Assembly: GCA_035578135.1 (NCBI GenBank)
Contig: JAQJVK010000020.1
Location: forward strand, 3,224,001 to 3,288,000
Length of the DNA stretch: 64,000 bases
DNA from: Flexamia atlantica
Lineage: Eukaryota > Arthropoda > Insecta > Hemiptera > Cicadellidae
Direction: 5' to 3'
The notes beneath the pieces were generated by a model. That model did not search any database and had not been told where the DNA came from. It saw only the letters and a program-made list of their open reading frames with translations. Positions 34,901 through 44,172 of the stretch are shown here, piece after piece. The first letter of the stretch is position 1. Each line of letters opens with the position of its first letter. Both the position numbers and the translations under genes were made by a program.

Positions 34901-36351
34901 TTTATTTTTGTAATAATTTATCTACAATCAGTCATGTTCGTGTCACCATAATCTATCATGAACAATAATTGAATAAACTGTAAAGCTAAACTTTAAACAA
35001 ACAGCAAAATTTTGATATTACACATTTACTTATACAAATTTCCTAGTGGATACAATGCGTGGTGTAATTTTGTCCATCCGGTTTCCCACTGTTCACAAGC
35101 AAAATAAATGCCAATTTTTAAAGAGGTATTAAGGCTCTGAACAAAATTTATGATAAGCTTACTTTAGATGTTGGATTTCATTTACGCAAGTACATTTAAT
35201 TTCAAAAAAATGTTTTCAGGATTTGTCAACATAGCCAAACAAATGTGGAAGATGCGTCTACAAGGTTTTTATGGTATTTTAAGAACGTTTTGAAGTAGGC
35301 TACCCCAAAAAATCATTAAAATTTAACAACTCTTTAAATGTTCTGTGGGACTTTTCCATGATAAAATAAATTTTGGTGTCACTCCTTGGGATGTAGTCAA
35401 ATTTATACCGAGGTTAAATTCGCATGAAGTCAGATGTTCAATTAAATTTATGAAGGTTGTCGCCCTTTTTTATTTTCCTGGACGCTCAACCAAACCCCCG
35501 ACGGCAATAGTCTCAAACTTCTTAGTGCCAACAACCCAGGAAACCTAGAATAAACCGAACTACTTAGAAGTGTAAAGCTGTGTCCTGTATTTATTAGCAA
35601 GGCTTACCAGGCCTACAGTAACGTGGGCTTTCTTATTATCTGAATATTACTACTCCAGTCCAAAGCAAAACCCGTACAAAATTCATCAGAGGGTCCAGGT
35701 AGTCAGCCACAGTTTTATAAACTTACTGATCCTTGTTCATTGTTCGCCTCTTGAATTGATGCAGTTAATTAAAAAAGGTTACACACCTTAAAACTGTCTT
35801 CAATTCATTTGTTAAATCTTACAGATTTACTCGAGTTTCGGCATAACTATGCCATTTTCAAAATCTTCTACATAGAACATAAATTGGTCGTCAATAATTT
35901 AATTTAAAACAGTTAAAATACATACATACGGTGTCTGGAGCTCGTATCGTACCGGCCGGTAATGTGTCGCGTGTGTCCGTGTGTGTTTTGTAACCTAAAT
36001 GTATGTATTTTAACTGTTTTAAATTAAATTATTGACGACCAATTTATGTGTTATATAGAATATTTTTAAATGGCATAGTTATGCCGAGACTCGAGTAAAT
36101 CTGTAAGATTTAACAAATGAATTGAAGACAGTTTTAAGGTATGTAACCTTTTTTAATTACTGATCCTGTCTAAATTAAACAGTCTTAGTCTTAACATGAA
36201 TCAAGGTAGCGTTTCACCCATAATGAAATGTTTTATGAATTATAATTAGTTTTTTACTAATTTAAATGCCACTTACACTTTTTAGTCCAAACGGCTCCAC
36301 AGGAAGAATTATTCCTAAAATTACACACACTAGAAGTGCACAAGCGACCAT
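31983..36351 (-). CDS. Gene B: DUF1091/MD-2-like paralogue, exon 3 carries an apparent frameshift
   Basis: Exons on the minus strand: 36277-36351 (signal peptide MVACALLVCVILGIILPVEP), 34739-34894, 33153-33313 and 31983-32144. Exons 1, 2 and 4 match genes A and C in length, phase and key residues: GPFDIEIEKF, NFT site, GSYKANWEV, LEYGRYRA, VGCFGMYG. Exon 3 keeps QKWGNGGWRP, KNCEEIW and KCPIPK in two frames but is 161 instead of 162 bases. One base is missing in the GGGG run at 33177-33180 relative to the paralogues, giving an in-frame TGA just before the KCPIPK block. It is therefore either a recent pseudogene or an assembly error in a homopolymer. A possible ATTAAA poly(A) signal lies at about 31952. 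An intact protein would have 186 residues. Confidence 0.65.
32289..32699 (+). mobile_element. IS630/mariner-type remnant in gene B intron 3
   Basis: The terminal inverted repeats (AGGGTGTTTTTTTT ... CGCAACCCA) are flanked by TA. The interior contains a decayed transposase end: RSPDLTPLYNILWV, the DDE_3 family's SPDLTPLD-type box, at about 32352-32393, then several stops. Confidence 0.75.
33484..34045 (+). mobile_element. Interspersed element in gene B intron 2
   Basis: Inverted relative of 23450-24370, from AGCGAATTTCCCCTATAGGG through GGGGCCCCCAGAAGC and GCAGCAAACCTGCATACTCA. The class is unknown. Confidence 0.65.
35766..36158. mobile_element. Inverted-repeat element with hammerhead-like motif, gene B intron 1
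   Basis: The arms run inward from AATTAAAAAAGGTTAC and its complement and hold ~150 bp of near-identical inverted sequence around a centre with GTGTCCGTGTGTG. Each arm carries a short hairpin GGCATAGTTATGCC followed by GAAAC (left arm, minus sense) or GAGAC (right arm). In the left arm flanking AGATT/AATCT can pair around it, as in a hammerhead. It is related to 41781-42120. Confidence 0.65.
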
Positions 36352-36400
36352 GGTGACCGAACGCAAGTCTCGTCGCGTGCTTCACCCATTCACTGTGGCA

Positions 36401-36414
36401 GGAAGATTCCGGGT
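36401..36414. promoter_or_regulatory. Promoter-proximal GGAAGATTCCGGGT motif of gene B
   Basis: Lies 50-63 bases upstream of the gene B ATG. A 12-of-14 match (GGAATCTTCCGGGT) lies 72-85 bases upstream of the gene C ATG. The GGAAnnTTCC core fits heat-shock or Rel/kappaB-type sites; which one is not decidable here. Confidence 0.35.
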
Positions 36415-36444
36415 ACATATACAATTTAACCGTCAACAGACCGT

Positions 36445-36560
36445 CACAAATGTAATAATAGAAAATATCTTTATTGCCATGGGAAAATACAAATATTGCA
36501 TAGCATGCATCAGTATATGGACTGCATCACCTATTATTAGTCCAGTTATTATTATTCGGA
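36445..36560 (-). mobile_element. 5'-truncated non-LTR retrotransposon tail
   Basis: On the minus strand GCATGCTATGCAATA is followed by GGCAATAAAGATATTT. The same order occurs at 54419-54611. This looks like the AATAAA-plus-A/T 3' end of a Jockey/I-group element. Confidence 0.45.
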
Positions 36561-36751
36561 ATTATCAGATTTCCACGTGGGGAATTTTCCCATGGTTTTC
36601 AATAAATGTGAGCCACTTTGTGTACTGGAGGTATTCATTACCAAAGTTAGGTCTTTATATAACGAACAATAAGTGTGACCCAATAAAGTTACAAAGTATT
36701 TTAATGAACTTTGCCTATCAAAAGCCCAAACATTTATGTATTTTTTAAAAT

Positions 36752-38180
36752 ATCACCGGTCCCACCGAGATATCTAAATGGCAATCTAAAAATAATTTCC
36801 TGATTTGCATATTCATTCTATTGGTGATACGTGACGTAAAGTGGAGGGGGCTGCTTGTGTGACGTAAGTTAGGTTGGCAACACTGTCGAAGCAAGGGGCA
36901 AGCTTGTCGTCTAATAGGTGACAATTAGACAAAAACTAGGTTGGTAACACGACATAGGTCACGTGAACAACAACTTGGCAACAGCTGGTCTACAATAGGA
37001 CAACATAGGTTTCTCTTCGTCCTTATATTCCTTATTTATCGGAACATAAATAAATAGCATTCACAATAAATTGTAACGGTTGACAAATTTGCTGCCTATC
37101 TCTTACGCAGTTTTCCTCTTTATACAGTAAAGAGGAATAATCTAAGTGACGCCAGACATTCAATACAGTTGTAATATTTTACTTACCGATTTACTCAAAG
37201 CGTTGACAAGGCTGTGGACTCGGTCTGGGGGACTTTAGAGACTCCCTGTTGTGATTTTAACACGCTCGCCTATAGTGGCACAGTTATGAAATATCAGATT
37301 AGATTCGAAACGCACTTCCGTTGAAGCGTGATTACACGATTACAGTTCATTATACCATCATTAAAAATACTTTTATCAATAAAATAAATTAATTAATCGT
37401 TCATAATGGTTCAAAAATATTTTTGTGTGGAAAGGTATGTTATCTTTTCAGGTTTAGCTTTTCACAAAATTAATTTATTGTCTACTCTTCTGTGTACAGT
37501 GTAATGTATGTAAAGTAAAATGTTCACACGTGCCCCGTACTGATTTGTGAAGAAATTATGTTTCTTATAAACAAAGATGTAATCTTAAATCAGCAACGAC
37601 AAATAAAAATAGTAAGTGAAAATGGAAGCGGCAGGCTTTTTTGCTACAACTCTGCCACTAAATCTACCTTTTAATTAAGTTTTTCTTGCTTTTTATAACT
37701 GTCCATGTGGTGCTGGGTATGTATTGTTAGGTCTTTAACCCACGAGCGGGCGCAACGAGTTTTCCTCCGCACGCGTTTTTTATTAAAATAAACAGACATA
37801 ATCGGTGTCGGCAGTCGTGTCCGGCTTTGTACATCACGCGCCTCATTCCAGGAATCTCCTGAAGCTATTTATACCTCCCCACACCATCATACGTTTTCCT
37901 CATTTATGTTACAGATGTTTAACCGACTTTGCGATAAACTCACTCAGGGATTTCATCAACGAAAACAAGCGTGTTGCAAGTGACGTCTTGGGTCACGTAC
38001 GAACAGGAGGAAGTTAGAGAGTTGAGTGAAGTTTGTTATATCGGTGTGTGCGCCACCGGGTATAGACCGCAGGCGTGCGGCGCGCTAACCAAGCTTGTTA
38101 GTGTTCCCGCCTTGCGTACCGACGACTGTATCTCAACTGACTGATATCGCTTGATTCTGATATGAAGCTGAAGATAAGAG
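36752..38180. other. Intergenic, nothing recognised
   Basis: No gene is supported. The 160-residue ORF at 36266 runs antisense through the gene B signal exon and the non-LTR tail and is rejected. Confidence 0.5.
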
Positions 38181-38285
38181 CTCGATAGGTCGTCACTCGA
38201 AAGGTCGTCACTCGATAGGTCGTCACTCGAAAGGTCGACACTCGACAGGTCATCACTCGGTAGGTCGTGACTCGATAGGTCGACT
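38181..38285. repeat. 15-bp minisatellite, seven units
   Basis: The unit CTCGATAGGTCGTCA is repeated seven times without length change. The period is divisible by 3, which creates antisense Ser/Asp-rich ORFs that are not genes. Confidence 0.85.
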
Positions 38286-38858
38286 CTGTGTATAGTTCGA
38301 TTCGGGTCCACACTCTATAAACAATGAAACAGTACAAATATTTAACCCAGTGATATTTATTGGGACCTAGTTTTACGAACAACGTTATTGAAATCACTTT
38401 TGCAAGGTTTTAAGTCATAGTAAATTTAAGTTCATGCATTAGAAAGTTTATATATTCAACCTGTATTATTAATCCTTCTATCAATTTAAAATTTCATATA
38501 TACCTTTTTTTAGACATTTCGATACTTCGAAACCCCCTAAGTCTACTAACCCACTTGCCCACTATGTCAAGATTTATTTTAAACTCTTTTTATTCTTTTT
38601 TTATATTAAAATCTTTCTTCTTTATTTTAAACTTTCACCAAAGTTTCATTCATCGAGGACGAGCTAATATAACATTTTGAGTTAGGGGGAGCGTGTGGTA
38701 GTTGTCTTTCTTGGGTGAAAAGTAAAAAAAAACTTTTTCAACAGTACAAACTGTCGGCTACTCTGCCGGTCTACATCCACATAAAATATTTTGTTTACAA
38801 CGATGGAAAGCATTCTGCAGAATATTTTCATAGATTGAACCTTGAGTATCACGCCAGC

Positions 38859-39016
38859 AGGGTGTCTTAGGGACACCCAACCCGTGGAGGATTGTGGTCG
38901 AGAAAGCCCCCACCCCTGTTTTTAAGAATGAACACGTGACCTGTGCCGTCAGCGTAGGGGGGCCTCCTCCACCACAATCCTCTACGAGGTGGGAGCCCCT
39001 AGAACACCCTACTCAC
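38859..39016. repeat. Short inverted-repeat element
   Basis: The GGGTGTCTTAGGG and GGAGGATTGTGGT blocks return inverted as ACCACAATCCTC and CCCCTAGAACACCC. It lies just downstream of gene C. Confidence 0.6.
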
Positions 39017-39103
39017 GCATGAAGGACTGTAAAGGGAAAATTCAATCAAACTACCATTTCAACAATTTTTAATCCGAATCACACCCCGTGTTGTGACCCT
39101 GAG

Positions 39104-42100
39104 TTACCCCATGGACTTGGGCGTGGTCTCGCCGTAGATCATGAAGCAGCCGGTCAGTTGGTTGTTGTAGAAGAGCTGCATGATGGCGCGGTACTTGGCG
39201 TACTCCATCACCGGCGCCGTCTTCTCCAGGTTCAGCTCTATCACCCAGTCCTTCGCCGTGTAGCTGCCCTGCGATTACAATAAATTATTGTTTACGATTT
39301 CAATTTCGAGTTTTTAAACTGTCAAATTACTATTTGGTAGTTATGTTCTTTGTTGGTAATTCATTGTTGGTGATGGCGAGTTTGTGATTTGATTTTGATG
39401 TGTGTACGTTTTCAATCACTGATTAGGAAAAACAACGTTTCGGGATCTGGTATCTCATCTCTTCTCCAGGTAAAAAGGACCGATCAAGAAACAATAGTAT
39501 ATTTCACTACTAGTCACGAAAGTAGCCCATTTCGGGGCAAGTAAAACACTATCGAGCCCCGAAATGGTACTTTTGTGACGAGTTGTGAACAGTACTTTTC
39601 ATCACGATGCAAATAAGTGACCAAACTCATAAAAAATTATCCAACATTTCATAATTTAGTAATTTTTCTATAAGTAAACATAATACGGCTGAACCAAGGC
39701 CACACTACACTACAGGCCGGAGTCCTTTTTTGGTGACGTCACATTATCAGACGGAATCGCAGACGCTTTTATAATGTACACTTATGGCGATTCACTGTCG
39801 CACTCTTAAAACTATCGTGCCCTAAGTAATTCGTTTCAGATTTCGTTTAGAAACCATTATTTTTTCGAATCTGCATTAATTGAAGAATAACCAAATGCGG
39901 TCGAAAACATTTTTAAAGAAAACATTACTTTATTTCATAATCTTAAAAATCGGTAAACATTACACGCAAGTAATTTGTTTACTTTTCATCAGATGATTTA
40001 TTGGAAATTTGACAGTTTTGTTTCTTATTGTTTACATTTCAATGTTCTAATGTCATAATTTTTTGGTAAATGTTTACGTTTTTCGTATGATTTTAGTTGT
40101 TATTTCCAACACAGCGCTAGTAGTTCGGCCGGTGTTGTGACGTGGCATCAGGGAGGAGGGGGGGAGACTCCGGCCTGTAGTGTAGTGTGGCCTTGGCTGA
40201 ACTGTCTTTTTTAGTTTATAAAGTCAGCTGGTTGAACTGTCAAATTAAGGAATTCGTTTGTTTAGGTACGGAAATGGTTTGTTTTGGTACGGAAATGGTT
40301 TGTTTGGGTACGGGAATGAAATGTTTGGGTACCGAAAAAGCAGCTGATCATTACTTGTTTTGACGTAAGGAAATCGAGAGTTTTCGTAGATCTCAGCTGT
40401 ACGGTAACGGGCAATTTTCGTATACAGAGTGATGAAAAATTAGTTACTTACAGACGGGAGGACTTGGACAAAAGTATAGCCAAAACAGAGAACTTTAAAA
40501 GCAGTTAAAAGCTCTAAATGCTGAAAAAAAAACAAAAATACAAAAAAATCATAGAAATCACAAAATCACCAATCAGAACAGGGGCACATCCACACCCAAT
40601 CAGAGCTGACTAAAGACTTCCGGGAGGAGGACAAAATGGCGGTAACAGAGGATTTTTTTCGTTCCGAATTTTGCAAACGCCTTGATTCTCGGCTTGATTG
40701 GAGGTGCCCTGTGGGCACTTCTCCAGTGGGTCACTTACCGCGGGCACTGGACACTTCTCCAGTGGGTCACTTACCGCGGGCACTGGACACTTCTCCAGTG
40801 GGTCACTTACCGCGGGCACTGGACACTTCTCCAGTGGGTCACTTACCGCGGGCACTGGACACTTCTCCAGTGGGTCACTTACCGCGGGCACTGGACACTT
40901 CTCCAGTGGGTCACTTACCGCGGGCACTGGACACTTCTCCAGTGGGTCACTTACCGCGGGCACTGGACACTTCTCCAGTGGGTCACTTACCGCGGGTATT
41001 GGACACTTCTCCAGTGGGTCACTTACCGCGGGTATTGGACACTTCTCCAGTGGGTCACTTACCGCGGGCACTGGACACTTCTCCAGTGGGTCACTTACCG
41101 CGGGCACTGGACACTTCTCCAGTGGGTCACTTACCGCGGGCACTGGACACTTCTCCAGTGGGTCACTTACCGCGGGCACTGGACACTTCTCCAGTGGGTC
41201 ACTTACCGCGGGCACTGGACACTTCTCCAGTGGGTCACTTACCGCGGGCACTGGACACTTCTCCAGTGGGTCACTTACCGCGGGCACTGGACACTTCTCC
41301 AGTGGGTCACTTACCGCGGGCACTGGACACTTCTCCAGTGGGTCACTTACCGCGGGCACTGGACACTTCTCCAGTGGGTCACTTACCGCGGGCACTGGAC
41401 ACTTCTCCAGTGGGTCACTTACCGCGGGTATTGGACACTTGTCCACCTTTTGGCCGGCGGACGCCATGAGGCTCTTGATGAAGTCGCCCAACACCTTCAT
41501 CGCCGCCTCGCAGTCCTTGAACGTCTGCTCGATGGCCTTGGGCCGCCACCCGCCGTTCCCCCACTTCTGCAGCTCTACGTGGATCTGCCGGGGGAAAGAA
41601 AAAAGAAATAAACGGTATCAGGAAACTGACACTTACTTGCTCCCTTAAAGTTATTTTAAAACCAGGAAACTTATACAGTGTGTAAAAAAGTCCTTTCCCC
41701 CCTCCTTATTTTTTTGTTTGTTAAGACAAACAATTAATAATTTATTCATTTTCGTCTGCCCCTGAACTGGTATGACTAAATATAAATGGTTTTACAGACC
41801 TTTCGTCTCCAGTTCTAACGGTTGAGATGTTCTAAACTACAACCAGGTTTCGGCACTATTGTGCCATTATCAAGTAGTCGTCAATTTCTTCATCGGGCTA
41901 AAAATTGCAGTCAAACTGTCTCTTGTTCGTGTCCGTGTGTCCGTGTATGTTATTTATTGAACTTTTGACGACGTCGACTCGACAGTTTGACTGCAATTTT
42001 TAGCCCGATGAAGAAATTGACGACTACTTGATAATGGCACAATAGTGCCGAAACCTGGTTGTAGTTTAGAACATCTCAACCGTTAGAACTGGAGACGAAA

Positions 42101-44087
42101 GGTCTGTAAAACCATTTATAAACAATTAACCTTTGGGGAATGATACTAACTCAACCCAAATTATTTTTTGACGTTAACAAAAATTTTGAGTGTCCCCCAA
42201 AAATGGGGGATTTTGGGGGCAACTCAAAATTTTCAAATGAAAACCCCTTTTGAGTGACCCCTCATTTAAAAAGCTTTCAAAAAGTAGATGAATGGTGAAA
42301 ATTGGAGGTCTCTAACGTGTTTCTATCCTAATTGACTGCTTGTCGAATTTTTTAATACAACACATCCTTGAAACCTGGCGTCAAGGACATTTGGAGTTTC
42401 AGTTCACCTTTGGTGACGTAAAAATGAAACGAGCCTGAGAAAAATGTTATTAAATGAAAAAGTAGTCTCTTTTGTTGATATTAAAAATTTTGAGTGTCCC
42501 CCAAAAATGGGGGATTTTGGGGGCAACTCAAAATTTTCTAATGCAAACCCCTTTCGAGTGACCCCTAATTTTAAAGAGCTTTAAAAAAATAGGCGAATGG
42601 TGGATGTTGGAGGTCGCTAACATGTTCCTATCAAAATTGGCAGCTTGTCAAAGTTTCAAGGAGTCGTATTCAAAACTTTGATAAGCTGCCAAATTTTGTG
42701 CATGCTTACTCCACAATTTGAACTGTGTGGAAACATCGGTTAGGGTAGGTTAAGTAAGGTTAGGTAACCAAACATAACCTAACCTAACCAAACCTAACCT
42801 AACCTAACCTAACCTAAGATAACACTCGTCGACAGAACCTGACTTTCGATATGATATGCACAATGATGATATTTTCCATTCATCAATGACTCTCTCAATA
42901 CTGGTATCTAATTTGTAAATTATTTATTCAATTTTTATCTATTGGAATCATTAATTCTACATTAGAAAAAGTATTTAACTAAATTAGATTCTTTCTACTT
43001 CTGTTTCGTAAAGTTCAAACATTTTTTATTTTATTATTTCCCATACCTTAGATTTATCATCCATGTCATGTCCTAAAGTGAAGTTCTCCTTGTAGAGGTA
43101 TTTGCCTTTCCCGGCTTTGGTTATCCTCGTCCCAAAAACCACTTTTCCTGATCCCTGGTCTTCGCAAAGTTCAGCTTTTTGGATGTCAATGTCGTACGGA
43201 CCCTGTAATAAAGACCAATCCGCTTTTTTATGTCCATTAATAATTAAGTCTGTGCTTGATGGTAATGTCATTGACTGTATTTAATACAGTCTGTATTAAA
43301 TGTGATTAAATATTAAATATGGTAATACATTCTGTATTTAAAGTCAATGGTAATGTCTGCAACCAATTTGTGTTAATTGACAATACTTTTCACTGAACCA
43401 CTATGAAATTACCTGTTTTTGTTATGGGTTTATCACCTGCGAAAATTCATCATTACTTGTTTACTACGGAAATAATGTTCACTGTGAAAAAGTGATGTTT
43501 ACTATATATTTTTATTTTTCGATTCAAACTAATTAACAATTTTGCATCAATTTGTAAAGAAATGCGATAATGTAGTAAAAAAAAAATCAGGACTACAAAC
43601 AAAGTAATCAACCTAATAAGTAGTATAATTATGAATAACTTTTTTCCTTTAGGTTTTTAAAAAAAGGTCATAAAGTCAGTGATACTTCTATTTATTCATA
43701 TTTGTTGAAAAATAAAACATTTGTAATATTTTTCCAATTTACATAAAGGCAAACATGCGTGTTTTTTCCTGACGGTACATTTAGGTTTTTGGTTTTCCCT
43801 CTAGTTTTTAGTCTTTTTGGAAACAGTAACTAGAAAACTAAAACAATGAATGTTCTTAAATGCCCAATGTATTGCGACAACCAAAACCGACGACGGGAAC
43901 GTAATTCAAAAAATTTCGAATTGACATAGATTTTTTACTTCCATTTTTTTGCAATGTAAAAATATATAATATAAAATGTGTAAGTAAATCTTTGCCAAAT
44001 TTTACTCACAGCTTTAGGTCCAAATGGCGCAATCACAGGTATAATTATCCCTATTAGCGCCAACACTAGAACAGTTGGTCCAGCCAT
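39104..44087 (-). CDS. Gene C: DUF1091/MD-2-like paralogue with a 20-fold 5' splice-site array
   Basis: Exons on the minus strand: 44010-44087 (signal peptide MAGPTVLVLALIGIIIPVIA), 43047-43202, 41423-41584 and 39104-39268. All introns are phase 0, giving 186 residues with the first donor. Exon 2 has GPYDIDIQKAELC and the NFT site. Exon 3 has QKWGNGGWRP, KDCEAAM, LGDFIKSLM and KCPIPA. Exon 4 has GSYTAKDW, MEYAKYRA and TGCFMIYGE. Exon 3 ends at GCG followed by GTAAGT, and from there the same exon-end-plus-donor block recurs 20 times every 36 bases. No stop occurs within the array, so use of a later donor would insert 12 residues per unit. Exons 3 and 4 are far more GC-rich than the introns. 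A possible ATTAAA lies about 35 bases after the stop. A secreted lipid-binding-like role is inferred from the fold family. Confidence 0.8.
39695..40195. mobile_element. MITE with long TIRs and 7-bp target duplication, gene C intron 3
   Basis: The ends are exact inverted repeats starting CAAGGCCACACTACACTACA. The 7-base GCTGAAC flanks both sides (39688-39694 and 40196-40202). The interior has GTGACGTC-type sites near both ends but no ORF. The superfamily is uncertain (hAT normally makes 8 bp). Confidence 0.8.
40716..41435 (-). repeat. 36-bp minisatellite, exactly 20 units, each with a 5' splice site
   Basis: Twenty head-to-tail units with no length change occupy 720 bases. Each unit reads, in gene C sense, the end of exon 3 (GAGAAGTGTCCAGTGCCCGCG, one base over a short motif) then GTAAGTGACCCACTG. 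Units with donors at 40985, 41021 and 41417 encode Ile, the others Val, in KCPVPA. In the gene frame each unit is VSDPLEKCPVPA. After unit 20 the frame runs on 34 codons to a stop at 40610. Confidence 0.95.
41781..42120. mobile_element. Inverted-repeat element with hammerhead-like motif, gene C intron 2
   Basis: The arms (about 160 bp, nearly perfect) start TATAAATGGTTTTACAGACC. Both arms hold CTAC-TTGATAAT-GGCAC/GTGCC-GAAAC-CTGGTT-GTAG. The centre has GTGTCCGTGTGTCCGTG, like 35766-36158. The layout is compatible with Penelope-type terminal repeats, but no reverse transcriptase is present. Confidence 0.7.
42181..42660. repeat. Direct repeat of ~175 bp, two copies about 304 bp apart
   Basis: The copies at about 42185 and 42489 share AATTTTGAGTGTCCCCCAAA, which itself carries a CCCCCA/TGGGGG palindrome, followed by GAGTGACCCCT and GGAGGTC. 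They lie in gene C intron 2. Confidence 0.8.
42738..42818. repeat. Interstitial insect telomere-type repeats, head to head
   Basis: TTAGG-type units (GGTTAGG) switch near 42767 to repeated CCTAA units (AACCTAACCTAACC). A shorter TTAGG patch lies at 47717-47745. Confidence 0.75.
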
Positions 44088-44158
44088 GATTGTTTCAGCC
44101 ACAATGAATAGATCGATCTATAGCTTCCGTGAGAGTTTTTTCAATCCTCGAATGTGTG

Positions 44159-44172
44159 GGAATCTTCCGGGT
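44159..44172. promoter_or_regulatory. Promoter-proximal GGAATCTTCCGGGT motif of gene C
   Basis: Counterpart of the gene B motif at 36401-36414. Nearby, CTATCTGATAG (44176-44186) is GATA-like. Confidence 0.35.

Noticed and set aside
36266..36748. 160-residue plus-strand ORF
   Set aside because: Antisense to the gene B signal exon and runs through a retroelement tail. No family resemblance.
40716..41435. CRISPR-like regular repeats
   Set aside because: Units are contiguous with no unique spacers, in eukaryotic DNA inside a gene. It is a minisatellite.
40636..41648. Three long plus-strand ORFs (277-316 residues) over the 36-bp array
   Set aside because: They exist only because the period is divisible by three and lacks stops. 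Paralogue exon alignment shows the minus strand is the gene.
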